Shown piece by piece: positions 41,390-55,310 of a stretch of DNA of 64,000 nucleotides. The stretch lies in contig NC_049993.1 of assembly GCF_000003815.2 (NCBI RefSeq), forward strand, positions 6,766,091 to 6,830,090, in the 5' to 3' direction. The notes under the pieces were generated by a model. It saw nothing but the letters and a program-made list of their open reading frames with translations, made no database searches and was not told where the DNA came from. A program made the translations under genes and the position numbers. The stretch comes from Branchiostoma floridae. Its lineage: Eukaryota > Chordata > Leptocardii > Amphioxiformes > Branchiostomatidae. The first letter of the stretch is position 1, and every line of letters starts with the position of its first letter.

Positions 41390-44300
41390 GTACTTAAGTG
41401 GAAACTATTTTGTATCTACTTTATTTGTCCACCTGTCTACAATCATTAGGTGCTGTTTTGTCTTAAGAACATGCTACTTGAATGCTGTCATATTGATGAC
41501 AGAAGTAAGGACTGAATCTATGTTATACTGTAAGTGTACTTTCCTTTACCTGTGAAACCCACAAACACATGTGAACACCTTTTTTTACATCATAATTCAT
41601 ACATGTATTTTTTACCAAATGGGACAATAATAAAGTAGTCCTGTATTAGTATTACAGGAATCTTGATTGCTGTATTTGACAAGAACATAATCAAGCCTAG
41701 GCATCTATTCAGACTTACAGATGCCAGGCAGCTACTTTTACAATCCTAGGTACAGAAGCTCCTCCTGTTAGGTTTTGTATGAAACTCAGCCATCATTCTT
41801 ATGGTGGTAAGAAATTATTGATTACCAATATAAGATGCATCATGTGGTCAGACCTGTAGAGCAGATGGTTTAGAATAGATAGTTGTCAGGATAAGAGTCA
41901 ACTTCCTTCATGGCCTTGGAAATGCTTCTGGAAACATTCTGTTTCTGATATATACCAACTATGGACGCAGGTGCCTGGATGTAAGCTGGACCCAATGCTA
42001 CTTTTGCGTTCATGATGGCAATTTACAATTTTGCATATTTAGAAACTGTTCCAAAAAATTCAGATCCACCTTGTGAGGAGGGTTTAAAAAAAATCCATTC
42101 GGAATCTGAAATGGAGCGTTCATGATGACAAATTTGTCATGAAACGGTTAGAACCATTTGCATTTTTTGCATCCTTGATCTTAAGCCTGTTTTGTCCAGT
42201 ACACTATTGAGATTGAGATTGAACAGAAAATACAGTGCTGTGCACTAATGCCCTCTGCTGAATTCTGTTATTACTGCAGTATCATTGTACCAAACTCTGT
42301 GGGTCATCAAAGTTATCGTTCAAACAAAGGGTTTAGAATATATAAGAAGAGTGGCTGCAAGAAGCCTTTAGCCATATAATATAAGAGAAGCAAATGCTCT
42401 TTTCAAGAAGTGTAAGGATGGCGAAGTTCCTTTTCCTTAAAAAATTTGCAGCCAGTAAAAAGGAACTACGCTTTGCCTTGAGGATGGAACATTTGTCCAT
42501 TCGACTGCCATTAGTGTAGTATCTGCTAGATGGCTCTTTTCTACCAGCTCACTTGTCAACAGTTATGTCACATGTTTTACACCATCTACAAGAATATACG
42601 TCTCATTCTAATTCAGTGCCTGGTGGCGCATGGGGCTCCAAGAATTTTCTCAATCTAGTTCGGTCTACTGCAGCCTTTTCGCATTGTGCAAATTGACTTG
42701 AGTTTAGGAAAAAATGCCCCATCCTTACTCATGGGTTCATTATTTGGACAGCCTGTTTGTGAAGTTATAGATTTTACCTAGGAATACGTCTTTACTCAGT
42801 TTCCATCATATTCAGAAAATGTATGATAACATTGTGTCATACAAGGTCTCTAGCTCAGCATGAAAGCTCATCTGTGTAAGAGTGTGTTGGTACAATCCAT
42901 GATAACTTTTGTTCAACACAAAGCTGGATAGCTCAGAATAGCTCACCTGGAACTTTCAGTTGCACTTACTAAATTATCAAAATTCATCAGGTCGCTAGTT
43001 CATTTGATTTTTTTGAGTAATTGTGCAGTCTTTAAATGTTACATGGATATTGATATAGCCCAGTATCATGTTCAGTGAATCTCTTTTAAGTCGATGTTTA
43101 AAACAGCGCCTTGGTGTTACTTTACATTCAGCACCAGTGTCTCAGTTGCCAAAGATCACTCATATTTTCCCAGACATGTTACTCACACTTCATGGAGGAA
43201 GAAGCATGAATCTCATTACCCCACATCTAAAGCTTTCAGAAGGTACCTAGATCTTGCCTTTTGAGCCCAACATGTGCTTCCTTTGATTTTCTTTGAAGGA
43301 CAAAGTGGGTTGTGATCTTGACAGATTTCTTTCTGCCCAACTTCAACATATCTGCATGCAGTTGATTATTGAATTGATGGGCAGAATAGGAAGAAAGCTT
43401 AACTAACTTGTGATGTTGTGACAGTTCAGTGTAAAAGGAGTCTTTATTCTGTCCTTTATGTATCTTTTGAAAATTCCGTGTGATATGAACACTTTGAAAC
43501 AAGGGGCAAAAAACAGGTCCTAGGACACGTGCTGCTCTTCGAGTGTCGTAGGACAAGTAATTTTTTTGCCTCGTGTAAATTGGCCCTTAATCTGGTATCA
43601 GATGGTGACAGAGTGAAAAATGGGGCCACTTCTATTCTGTGAATTGCCCTGATTTTTCAGCTAGCCAGGAGGGACAACAAGACACCTTGATAAATAGAAA
43701 GTCGGTATACTGCTGAGTAAAGCTCACTGACTCACATTAACTGACGTAACCACCAAACGGTTTGAATGTGAAGGTCCCCAGACGGGTAGCAGAAGAGTCT
43801 CATTGATGAGTTTCTTCTTCCCATAGACTTCTATGTTATAATTCGTGGTTTAAATGGGCGCGTTCATAATGAAGCTGCGTGAAATTTCAGCAGAAATTTC
43901 AGCAGATGTCAAGCACATTTACCCTATATCGTGGGGAAAAATTGCCAACGTAAACTATACATTGGAACTTTTTTTATAGCAATTACAAACTACGATTAGT
44001 CAATCCCCAAAAAAGGCACTTTTTCGCTGCTAGTGTACAACCGCACCACTCAGAACCCACGACTGTATACCTCCGACCTAGCGCGCGGCTGCAAAACTTT
44101 ACCTGCTAATTTCTTCAGTTACAAACAAGCTTTCACCGAACTAACTTTTGAGATCAGTTCCGCTGGCTGAAAGGGAATTTCTCACCGCTAAAAACATGTG
44201 TCCGTGCAGCCGTTTATTTTTTGGCTCGGATCTCTTTTAGGGTACCCACACGCGGAGTAATACATCAATGAGACCAGAAGTGAACATAGGAGCGAACTAC

Positions 44301-44422
44301 TACCCGGATGGTACCCAGGCTTTACTGTTTACCTGAATGTCTTAAACCTTCATAAACATTCCTTTTTGTTATCAATATCATTTCCAACTCCTATATCTGC
44401 GTACATGGGTAAATGTCGCTGG
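41390..44422. other. non-coding stretch after the EFCAB14-like membrane exon
   Basis: Probably intron. 42840-42940 has decayed repeat blocks (GCATGAAAGCTCATCTGTG) resembling the left edge of the intron-22 element at 21670. No secure exon. Confidence 0.45.
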
Positions 44423-44861
44423 TAGGGCTGGGTATTGGTACAGCGTACCGGTACAAAACTGGTTTTTCTTATTGGACCGGTCCAGAAAAACCGGACCTGA
44501 AAAAATTAGGTGGACCGGATGTTGGACCGATTAGAAAATTAAAAGATGATTTCATCAGGCATTCACACGTTTTGGCGCTTGCAGGTGGAAGAAAATAACG
44601 AGAGTGAAGTAGAGTAGAGTTTACAGTAATTTCTACCAAGTTTTACAGCCAATCGTACAGGTGCAGTTAGCGTTGTAGGATTTCAAAATGCCAGTGTAAG
44701 TCTAATACTCCACCAAACAGATTACTTTGTAGTGAAATGGACTATTGGTATGAGTCATACTACATGTACGTCAGGTACAGGTTCAGGTCCGGACCTGGAG
44801 CTGACCATCTGGACCAGAACCGGACCTGGACCTGAATTTTCTGTACCGGTACCCACCCCTA
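44423..44861. mobile_element. hAT-like non-autonomous element with 8-bp target duplication
   Basis: It is flanked by GTCGCTGG on both sides (44415-44422 and 44862-44869). The ends TAGGGCTGGGTATTGGTACA and the reverse complement of GTACCGGTACCCACCCCTA pair with about three mismatches in 20. The inside is rich in ACCGGACCTG words. The short ORF within it is not a gene. Confidence 0.9.
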
Positions 44862-44869
44862 GTCGCTGG

Positions 44870-46160
44870 TATTTATCTTGTAGTTCTAAACGTAACAGTA
44901 AAAGTTTGTGTTGCACAGAACTTTTTTTCCTGGGTGAAATAGTTAGTCTCATCCCATCAACCTACTTTGCTTTGTATCTAAATCCCCGGCATATTCATCA
45001 TATGTATCTAGGTTGCTGATGACAGTAAAGTGCATAAGCCCCGGACTTTTCTCTGACCCAAAATTTTAATAACAATGTTATCTTCAAAGCTAGGTACTTC
45101 CACGAGAGTATACGAATGTATTTAGGTTGCTGATTCCAGCAATTCATGCCTAATTGTGCTTGAGTCTTCATTTGGTAATTACATGGTATTTACGGACATC
45201 TTTCCCAAATCAGGTTTTTGGATCATTGATTTATGCTAAATTATAGCCTTAGCAGTTTATCAGACCCAAGCAATGAATATTCAATGTTTCTTGTAATAGT
45301 CCGGTCATTTCATGGACAATTACACTGCCCTATGATGCACATTTATTTAGGACTTCGTTCAAACAGCATTAAACGTTAATGAATACTTAAGATTCAAGTT
45401 GTAGTTTCACAAGAACACAGCCCAATTCTGTTCTTATCACACTTATCATGCTAAGCTGAATAGAAATGTCAGCAATCCTTGCAGTATCTTTCTGTTGCTT
45501 TTTAGTATCAGATTAACTTTACAGCAAATAATTACACTCCATGTCAGGCTACAGTTGTCACAGTTTTGATTGAAAATTTGTAAGACAAATTCTGCAAATT
45601 TAGTCCTTTACTTTAGTACACTATGGTAAACAGATGTAGTCATTTAGATTTTTCATAACTTTAAAGTTAAACTCTAGAAATTCTTAACCTGGGCAAGAGC
45701 AATAAGGATTTAGTGCTCCCACTGTGACTTGTCCAGCAGTTTGAATGGTAGATTGACCCCTTTAACAACATAAAGTCGTTTTTTGTAGATCTATGAGTGT
45801 GAAGCTCCATTCTGCCCCACGATTGCTTGAGGGATTCAGCAGTGGTGTTCCCCCTCTGACAGTAATGGTTACATTCAATGGTACTCTGAGTTGAATCGAT
45901 CTGGTTGCAGTCCCTACAACTTACATGTATCTACATGTATTCTGTTGCAGTGCCATGTAATTGGATTAGGTTTCCAGCCAATGATGACACCCCATACCAA
46001 GTGACAATTCTCAGAGTCCTACCTGAAAATTTACCAGCCACCATTCTTCCAAATTGGGTAATAGCCACAAGCTTATAACAAGATATAACGATGATAAATA
46101 TGATAACAGATACCTAATTCTCCATTTTGTCCCAAGCTTACTGTTGCGTGTACATAAATC
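44870..46160. other. non-coding stretch
   Basis: No transposon ends recognised. 45951-46057 is an open stretch with a TCTGTTGCAG acceptor and a GTAATA donor, too weak to call as an exon. Confidence 0.4.
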
Positions 46161-46720
46161 CTTTACTCCTGTTGTAATTGTCTATTATTGAGACGTAAAG
46201 TTAGGGGGCATCTAAGGTAAAATAAGATGTTACCTTGGCGTAAGTGGGAAAAACACCTTAAGCCTTTTTATATACAGGAAGTCAAATCATTATGGTAATC
46301 CCTTTGCAGGCGATAGTCCTCATATCTGGGTGACACCAAAACATATTTAATATCGCTCATGTATGTATCCCTCACTCCTGTACTTGGTGCTTATTCAGAC
46401 TTGAAGTTATAGGGCATCTAAGGTAAAACAAGATTTCACATCGGCTTTAATGAAAAAAGCTTTTTAATAAGAACTCAAATCACTGTGGAAATCACTTTGC
46501 ATGCAATACCCCTTGTGTCTGGGTGAAGCCAAGAACTTATTGAACATCCCTCAAGCATATCCCTCAATCCTGTACTTTGTATTTATTCAGGCATGAAGTT
46601 AGAGGACATCAAAGCTAAAGCACCTGAGATCTAACCATGGGTTAAATGAAAAAATTGAAGCCTTTTATATATATATACTTTTATATATACATTCATGTAT
46701 TCCTTACTCCAAGGAAGTTG
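46161..46720. repeat. degenerate tandem repeat, about 200 bp, about three copies
   Basis: CTCCTGTACTTGG or similar, then TTATTCAG...GAAGTTA, GGCATCTAAGGTAAAA and a TGGGTGA block repeat with starts near 46161, 46371 and 46563. Copies differ substantially, so this is old. Confidence 0.65.
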
Positions 46721-47388
46721 AAGGGCACTCGATCTGAAGGTATTAACACATGATATGTGATCTTTGCTCCAGTGAAAGCATGTTCTAGCCATTCAAATGC
46801 TGTGGTATAAAGATCAACGACATTTTTTGCAGCTTTGAGAGTCTTGAAGTTAAAATGCAATTTTGATCTTGTATGTTCAGGGTTTGAATACTGTTTGTTG
46901 TCATGGTATGTTGCTTGTAGGGTATGCTTTATCTAAGATCAACAGTCAAGACGCTAGCATAGCGTATTGATGTAAGTATGACATTATCTTCAACTGAATT
47001 GCTGCATACACAACCTTTCTGGCAGCAGTTCTGAGAGTTATCGTGTCTTTTTGACTTTCTTTGAAATGTTTTATGTCTGCCAACAGTGATGGATTCTCGA
47101 TAGCATTTTCTCGTTTCAATTACATTCTGTCTGGCAGCTGCAGGGGCAAATCAAGCATACAGACATGCCGATAAATCCATAGGTTTGGTGCCTGCAGATT
47201 CTGACTGAGATGGTTCAGCGATATTGAGAACTCACCTAGTGTGGGAGTTCCCAACCTCAAGGGCATTGTTAGTATTACGGAAAGATAAGACTCCGTGTCC
47301 TTGAGTTTAAGCGTTCAGCACAGTGTGATAACATCAGAGCTCCTGGTGATCCCAGCTTAAACGTATAGTCTGGACCATAGCCTAGACA

Positions 47389-47496
47389 ACTCTCCAAGCA
47401 GAGGTTGAGTCGCGTAGATATAGTAGTAAGAGGAGCGCCGGTGTAATTTTCCCGACTACTACTATATCTACGCAACTCAACCTCTGCTTGGAGAGT
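47389..47496. mobile_element. 108-bp foldback element, 40-bp arms
   Basis: Left arm 47389-47428 (ACTCTCCAAGCAGAGGTTGA...) and right arm 47457-47496 are reverse complements with one mismatch in 40; the loop is 28 bases. CCTAGAC occurs on both sides just outside and may be a target duplication. Confidence 0.92.
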
Positions 47497-47793
47497 AATC
47501 CTAGACTTCTAGTCTAGTCCCAGTTGTATTGAGAACTTTGTAATTTTGTAACTTTGCCACTGGACAATGTCTTCAAAGGTTGATACCATCAGCGCTTGAA
47601 ATCATCTTGTATTTCACCTGCAACCTACATATATGCAGATCAGTGCAGGCAGAGGTATAGAGAAAGCCATGTAGGAAATTGATGTCTTGAACGACGTAGT
47701 ATAATGACTCCAATCTGATAACTTCTGGTTCCTCACTCTTCAGCCATTTCAGTATTCTGTGTAATGAATCTTCTACTCAAGTCCCTCTCAAGG

Positions 47794-47982
47794 TACTGTA
47801 AATGCATTTAAGTTCGTGGGGACTTAATTACGCGGTAGTGGGAAAAGACTTTTCGCGGTGGTTTTAAGTTCGCTGTAGCACCATGCACTGTACATAGTCC
47901 CTTACTGCCATGGAAAAATGTTCGCGGTGGTTTTAAGTTTTAAAAGCATTAAACCACCGCGAAAGTTTCTGCATTTACATTA
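47794..47982. mobile_element. TA-flanked MITE, family 1 copy B
   Basis: The ends TACTGTAAATGC and GCATTTACATTA match copy A at 34221-34433, with the same TTCGCGGTGG and CCACCGCGAA tracts. Confidence 0.85.
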
Positions 47983-49200
47983 CTTGTCAGGCTACATGTT
48001 GTTGTCTGGCGTTCCTGATATATTCCTGTTGTGGCGCATGTGTTGCTGCAGGGTTTCTTGCAGTTTCATCAGACATTGATGAGAGAAAGGATGGCCACCT
48101 TGTCATATTGACAGACAAAATTGGAATGTCAGACATGAGGATGAAGTTAAGATTACATCAAATCAAGCCAGATGTGAGCACGAGATTACTGGGATATTGG
48201 AAGAAAATCCAGTCCTACGGACAGAAACACAACCTTTGTAGTCTCCCTGTCCTTGGTGCTGAAATGGTGTTCAGTTGTTGTTAGTTGACATTTTTCTTGC
48301 TTTTGTTTCTTTTTACAGCTTTTTTTGGTCAAATTGTAAGGAAATAGAAATACGGCTCTTTGGACACGTACTTTGATGTACCAACAGTAGGTCCTCTACT
48401 TGAGTTTCCGTTAGCTGGAAAATACGTGTTTCAAAGGCACAGTTATCACAGTTATCTTTGCATTACGGGATTACATTTCCTTATTACAGGGATGTCTTCT
48501 GAATCTGTGTCTATATTGGTCATTACTTTGACCACCCTCTGGCATTACGCGTTAGCTTAGCAGCAGCTGCTTGCTTTATTACATTGGACAGCTCGAAACA
48601 CCCACCGCTAAGCCTTGCGTTTCCAAGTATAAGCCTTGTAGGAAGCTACATATGAATATGTGCGTCAAAAGGTCCAAGGTTGGAAGATGTTGATCCAAAA
48701 GTTTGAATACTTTTTACTTCCTATAACCTCAAGGTATGAAGTTTTTGTACGGAAAAAAGGTCCAAAAGACGATAAGGTTCTTTATAACTTCTGTATTTGT
48801 CAGCATTATAAATGAATAATTGACTTTTACCACCCGTGTTATTTACACCTGGAATGAAGAGTAACTGCATGCTGTGAAGGACATCTGTAATGGCAAGATA
48901 ACAGCTTTTATGTCATACCTGTGACGCGAAAATGTTCGATATGGGTGTTCCGGACCGTGGGATAACTTTCTGTATCACACAGGCTCCAAAGTTGTATCAC
49001 ACAGGCTTCCTTCGAGTAAATCGAACCATTTCAAGCGGGCCCGAGTGCAGCGCAGGTGATAATTCGAATACCGGATTCGGACGTTAGAAGTGCTGTTGTT
49101 GCAATTTTTTGTTTGAGGACACAACATTTTCTCAACTTCTGGTACATTTCATATCAAGATATGTGTTGTATTCTATATTTACAAAAGCAGGAAGGAAGTA
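47983..49200. other. non-coding stretch apart from one weak exon candidate
   Basis: Apart from 48064-48173 nothing stands out. Confidence 0.4.
48064..48173 (+). CDS. weak candidate exon
   Basis: TTCTTGCAG acceptor, a 110-bp stretch open in phase 1 (SSDIDERKDGHLVILTDKI and on) and a GTGAGC donor. The phase would fit the open end of either EFCAB14-like module, but I see no similarity to the known family sequence. Confidence 0.2.
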
Positions 49201-49523
49201 CAGCTGTGTATCAATGCATCATGTCTTTTCTAGTTACAGTGTTCTTTTTTCGTAAATGCAACCAATGATACAGCAGATGGCCTTGTCTCTTTCCTGGAAT
49301 TTTATAACAGCTGTGTATCAATGCATCATTTCTCTTTTATTTACAGTGTTCTTTTTTCGTAAATGCAACCAATGATACAGCAGATGGCTTTGTCTCTTTC
49401 CTGGAATTTTATCACAGCTGTGTATCAATGCATCATGTCTTTTCTAGTTACGGTGTTCTTTTTTTCGTAAATGCAACCAATGATACAGCAGATGGCCTTG
49501 TCTCTTTCCTGGAATTTTATCAC
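49201..49523. repeat. 107-bp tandem repeat, three copies
   Basis: CAGCTGTGTATCAATGCATC starts copies at 49201, 49308 and 49415. Identity is very high, implying recent origin. A partial short ORF in the first copy is incidental. Confidence 0.95.
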
Positions 49524-51404
49524 ACAATGTGAAGAAATAGCTTATGTTTGTAACTGGCCTCAATTTGTAGAATCACCCTCACATCTGTGGGAGGTGTGTA
49601 GGTGGGTAGTGACGATGGTGAGGCTTACTCACGAAGTTATGTAAAAGGGAAGTTATATAAGTGAAAAAATCTGCAGTTTTAATTCTAAATGACGTTGATA
49701 TGAAAATCCTATTATTTTCTACACTATTAGATTATAGTTCTATCATTATATTTCCTAAGTTGGCCCTATGTTCATTTGTTTATTATGATAGGTAAAGTCA
49801 TTCAGTAGACAAAATTAGCAATTAGTCATGTTTGATATTTGGACTAATAAATGTGAATATATTAGCAGTTTCAAACTTTATAGTTGATCATCTCTCCCAT
49901 AATGATTAGTCATGAAGCCTTAATTGCTCAGATGTATAATTATTCCCACGCTTCAAGTTGCAGCTCATTTTACAGCACTCTGTTTTGTCTGATTACTACC
50001 TAGAGAGCCAATTACTTAGAAGCTTGCTTCCGTAGTCCTCTCTGCAGAAATGGGCCACAATTGATCTCCGCTGTGTAAGTCAGATGCTCTCATTGACGCA
50101 CATTTAAAAGTATTCATAAAGCATATTAAAGTAACAAGGAGATTGGATCTTCCTTGTTACATCTTTTGTCTTGTTTGAAAACTCATTGATGTTAAGATGA
50201 CGGTGATGTACCTACTAGGCTGAGAAATAAAAGAAAGATTGAATTGAACACGTACATGTTATAAATGCACAATGGCAAACAGTCTTTGATCTTCAAAAGT
50301 AAATAGTAGACCTTGAATAGATAACAAAGTTCGATGAAACATAATGTAACCCCTACTGATCAATTATGTACATCCCTTTGCCTTTTGTCTTGATATCCCT
50401 TTGCCTTTTGTCCTAATGATCTTGAAGATTGTATTGAACATAACAGACTCAATTTGTGTGTGAAGAAAATGCACATATTCTCTTCTAATTGCTTTATGAA
50501 CAAAGTTCAATCATTATTATATGAAAGTGTTGTAAAGTAATTGAGGGTGTTCTTTGTAGAAATATTGCCTTGTTGATTGTTATGGTAGTATCTCAGGCTT
50601 AGTGAAAATAAAGCATTGCATGTTTTCTTTGTACATACAAAACTGAACATACAATAGATTTCCAATCCGATGAAACCATTTACAGATCATATCTAGTTGA
50701 AGTAGAAAAAAATAGAAACTTTGCTGATTGATAAATAGGTGTGTAGGATGGACATTACAGGGTTATTTTGAAATATGTTTGAGGGTTAGTCTAGAGACCA
50801 GATTCTGTAGAAATCTGTTGAAGCCAATTAAGTTATGTACAAAAGAACCTTGTATACAGTTGACTTCCCTTGAGACTAAAAGTTGCCAATTTACACATGG
50901 CTGTTGGTACCCTAGTCACAGGGTCATGGCTTTGAACACATCAGTACCATATAGGGATGTTTTCCCCATTGAATGGTGAGTTCAGATGTCAGAACATTGA
51001 ACATATGTGCATGCACATTATATATAATTACCTGTAATATGTCCCATATTGTAATAGGCACATCCTTGCAAGTTTTAATGATAAATGTCAAGGAAATGTC
51101 ATGTCCTTGCAGTAAAGTAGAGGAAAGTACCAGTATTTTTAAGATGGATTGCTCATGTAATTTCTTTTATGTGCACTTAGGAACTTAACACTAATAAAGT
51201 TTGTCCTCGTGTTCCCCCAAGCTTGTCTATCTTGCTTATCATTAAGGTCGTAAAAACAACCGTTACGGGATATTGAGTTGATTCCTCATGACAGTTGCAT
51301 GATTTTGATGAGCCATTCGCATTATATACAAAATGTATATAGTAACATGAAAACTTACAAGGGTCAGTGCTTATGGGTTGAGTTGCTGCTACTGCCACAT
51401 GTTT
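49524..51404. other. AT-rich non-coding stretch
   Basis: No exon, array or inverted-end element recognised. Confidence 0.45.
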
Positions 51405-51409
51405 CTTAG

Positions 51410-51760
51410 CAGGGCTCGAAATTCATTTTTGGGATTAGGTGCACTGGTGCACCCAGCTTAAAGAATTGGGTGCACCAAAAACTTTTTGGGTGCACCACTT
51501 AAATCTAAGTAATAACCTAATAATCAAACTTAGTTACAAGCTATCAACTTCTTAAACAAGTACCATGACAGACATTTTATTATCTTTCTAACAGTTAGAT
51601 GTCAAGAATATGATGTATACTAGTATACTTTGATATCTTTACATACCTAAACCTAAGAAAATATTTGGGTGCACCCTGTGCACCCACAGAAAATAATTGG
51701 GTGCACAGCTCCAATTTTGGGTGCACATGGGTGCACATGCACCCAGAATTTCGAGCCCTG
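51410..51760. mobile_element. MITE with CAGGGCTCGAAATTC ends
   Basis: The left end CAGGGCTCGAAATTC is mirrored exactly at the right. The flanks share CTTAG (51405-51409 and 51761-51765). The inside repeats GGGTGCACC words in both orientations. The CAGGG tip resembles hAT ends, but an 8-bp duplication is not seen. Confidence 0.88.
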
Positions 51761-51765
51761 CTTAG

Positions 51766-53403
51766 GGATGTGGAAGAGTCACTGTCATTACAGTCAACTT
51801 CGTGTAAGTGCTCTGGTATAAGCAAAAAACAAGTTATTGCCAAGGAGAGGAGTATACCAGCAATTCATCACACAAAAAAAAGATTGATTGATTTGGTTTG
51901 ATGAACTTTAAGCGATCAACTTGTTGGTAACTTGGGTATGACGCAAAAATGGGGGCCTAGGCTGTCAGAGTCAATATAATGATCGCGTTACATTTACTGT
52001 ATGTCATTCAGTTACAGTGCTTCAAGACCACGTGTTTGCAAATTATATGATAGTGTGGATTGCCAGATATTTCTTACACTGTGACACTGTGAAAATTGGG
52101 ATAGTAAATGTCGTTCCTTTCTGTTACAGACACTTGCTCATTTCAAGTTTAAAAAACTTGTCTGTACTAGTTATATAAGTAGCAGTCCTCCCTGGTGTAC
52201 CATTTGGCCTTCAAACTTACTCCCACACAGACATCACCCACCTCTATCTCAGGTCTCATCAGTCAAACGCCTTGTCTAATGGGGAGTCCAAACAGGCGGT
52301 TGGGGCAGTAGATCACTTTGATGAGTTCTCAGAGGAAGGCAGTTTCGAAGATCTTCAGTTGACCTGTAGAATTGTGTCTTCATAAGATATAGTAATGGTA
52401 CCACTTGGGTTATTGTTGCTACACAGCACATCTCTGGTGAGAGATTAGTGATTGGGATTGGTATAGAGGTCTGAAAGGGAGAGGGCAGCTAATTTTAAGT
52501 TATTTAAGTCTCATAAATACCTTCATTATCATCATCATCGTTCATCTGAATCAATCAATCCGGTCAAGTTGAGAAAAAGTTCTTCTAGTACTTTTAAATA
52601 TATGCCTTGAAAGTTGAAGGAAGCTGTGTCCTAGGTTATTGCTATCAAACTATCTAAGTTTTTAGATCTGCCTTCTGGAGAAGAAATGCTGTTTCAGTGC
52701 TGTTCATTTAGCCTTTGAACTTGAGGGAATGAAGTGACGTTCAGGTCTTGTGGCAAGTAAAACATTTTCTGTAATTGTAAATGAGACTGCTCTTTTGTAT
52801 AATCAAATGTGGTTTCACTTGACGGTTTCTAAGGAGTATAACTGCTTTACCCTAAATGTATTTTTAGAAGCTTCACTACACACTCAACGTTGCTGTCTGT
52901 CTTATGTTGTTGTGGTCAGGTAGCAGATGTGTAACACAAGGGTGATAGAAATACCAGAACTGTCTTGGAGATTTTCCAGCCAAGCATCTGACCCTTAAAT
53001 CTTCTTTGGATGACCTCTGGGTTCTGTCTCACTGTTTAACTTTGTGTTATCTGTCACACACTTATTTTAGACTGAAACAACTGTTCTTAGATGATTGAAT
53101 TTGAAATATCCTGTATACCTAGCTGACTTCATCTGTACAAATATATGTACTTGACTTTGATGCAAGTGTTTTTCTAAATCTTTTTGGCTTGAAGACATTC
53201 TTTTGACTCAAAATCAAAATTTTACTAAGAAGTGCAATAACTGTTGACTGATTGCAGTTGCCTTTTGTGAATTTTTACTTCATACTAGTACTAGTCTTAC
53301 TACATTATGACAAGCTAATGTATCCTTGGCTTGAAATAGGTTTTGTGAGGTGACATTACCCAGTGAGTGTGGCAACACCTTTTCATTGCTGACCTGACAC
53401 ACT
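51766..53403. other. non-coding stretch
   Basis: Nothing recognised; mixed AT-rich DNA. Confidence 0.4.
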
Positions 53404-53670
53404 ACAACCATAACATTAACAAATTTATCTTTAGTAGAGTGATTATCGGATTAGCATGCCCCAAACATGCTTCCCAGCACCGCCAGCTGCACAGGATTTA
53501 TCTTCTGTTTTCCTCCTTTTTGGAAAGTGAGGATAACAACCATAACAGATTTATCTTTAGTAGAGTGATTATCGGGTTAGCAAACCCCAAACATGCTTCC
53601 CAGCACTGCCATCTGCACAGGATTTATCGTCTTGTTTTCCTCCTTTTCGGAAAGTAAGGAGAACAAGATG
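53404..53670. repeat. 134-bp tandem duplication
   Basis: Copy 1 at about 53404-53537 and copy 2 at about 53538-53670, both with TTTATCTTTAGTAGAGTG and CAAACATGCTTCCCAGCAC. A few mismatches separate them. Confidence 0.9.
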
Positions 53671-53887
53671 ACCCTGGAATTTAAATATCCAAGTGAGCAC
53701 ATGTTTCCAGAAGACTAAAATATAATAGTATGATGCAAGGTTGAGCCACACCAGTCTTTTTTCTTCTTTCTTTAGCATTTCTTAGCTAAAACTCAGCAAG
53801 TCGTCAGGATGAAGAATTATATAGGGAGTGGTCACATATGTCTTGCAAACAATTGTGCTATCGCTAACTCAGGACATCTTTTTAGGG

Positions 53888-53985
53888 CAGCCATGCATGT
53901 GTCCTGCAAAGTTCAGCTGACTTGCTACACAAAAGGCTGTCTTACATGTAGGTCTTTGTTGGTGATTGGTTCCATAGTACCTGCT
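53888..53985. repeat. dispersed repeat, copy 2 (pairs with 19556-19655)
   Basis: GCATGTGTCCTGCAAAGTTC, AGCTGACTTG and TTGTTGGTGATTGGT in the same order as copy 1. Confidence 0.6.
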
Positions 53986-55200
53986 TGAAAATTCTATGGC
54001 ATCAAAATCATTGTATGTGACTGGACCCCATTTTCTAGGGAAGGATGATAAACATGAATCTGCATGACTGCCATGCACTCATGCTTTCCCTCTAAGATTC
54101 TGTTTTCATATTGATTTTGCAGTTTATAACTTCATATTCTGAGAATCCAAGAACCTGAAATTGAATTGGTATAGCCTTGTGTTGAGAATTTTTTTACCCC
54201 TGGTGGCTACTGACCAAGGGGTTGGCCAACAATGCTCGACTGTCCAAGCTGAATCATTTGTGTATATATTCATGAAGTCAGAATCTTTGCCTCAGCAAAA
54301 GGTCACTGCCTGCATAGGCACAAACCACATCAGCTGTGCTGTTTGTACATCTCGGTTGAAAATAGTCACTGCGTGTTAGGATATAAGGGTCATTCTTTAT
54401 TTGCAGGCAATCCTTGTTTAGTGCCTAGAAGAGGTCAATGGCCTTGCAGTGAAGTTATTTTTAAAAAAATCCACTGTTTTGGATATCAACTGATCAAGAC
54501 TGGCAGTCAGGTATACATGTAGGTATTAACAGGAACCAGAGGGCTTTCCCAGGCCATACATTAATATGTGATAGAATTATTCCTACAATTATCATTAATG
54601 TGCAAATCATCACTGTTACATTGATAATTGTTCCTTGCGTATGCGTTGAAAACAAGATAATTGGCCATATCATAAATTACATGGAATCACGTCAACTCCA
54701 CTCCCTTATGCTCCTTCTATATTAATGATATACATATTGATTGTATATAATGGGAACATTTCATCATGGGGCTGTCTTTGCAATTTTCTTAAAGCTTGAG
54801 TTAAGAAAAAGAAATTGATGCCGAATACCACTGCAGTTAATATCATTGACAATGGTTGTGGTCCCTAAGTGCAGAAATCCAAGATTACCCTGTATTCTGT
54901 GGAACAAACATTCTCCTTTGTCGTGTCGTGAAGCAATAAATAAGGCTAATGTGCCCAAGAGTGGTTGCCATGTCATTGCTTACGTTGGTAAAATATGTGG
55001 GCCATTGACCTCATCATGCTTGTCCGGGGGAGTCAATCTGTTACCTGCCAGTGCCAGACAACTTCATGCCCCGTTTGCCGATTGGCTGCTCGATAAAATT
55101 ATTCATGCAGGTTTGATGTTGATGAGAAGGTTAAAGATGAGGTGGGCAGGCCTGCAGTGATCAATCAGTCCTTATATCCTGACGGATACAAGTAGCGACG
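53986..55200. other. non-coding stretch upstream of the GPCR
   Basis: No exon or transposon recognised. The last 100 bases become GC-richer and probably belong to the GPCR 5' UTR or promoter. Confidence 0.45.
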
Positions 55201-55310
55201 CACAGTAGTGATGACTTGGCAGGGAGCAGTAGTAGTAGTAGCGCCACGATCAGCGGACTGTTACGGAGCGCTAATCAGTTTGCAGGAGTAGCGCGTGCGG
55301 GCGAGGTGGG

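Noticed and set aside
43661..43702. Possible short exon after TTTTTCAG in phase 1
   Set aside because: Only 14 codons with a poor GTATAC donor; cannot be told from chance.
44413..44598. ORF of 61 codons
   Set aside because: It lies within the hAT-like element and is built of its ACCGG words.
45951..46057. Possible exon after a TCTGTTGCAG acceptor
   Set aside because: Weak donor, no recognisable peptide, and its phase does not chain with the next candidate at 48064.
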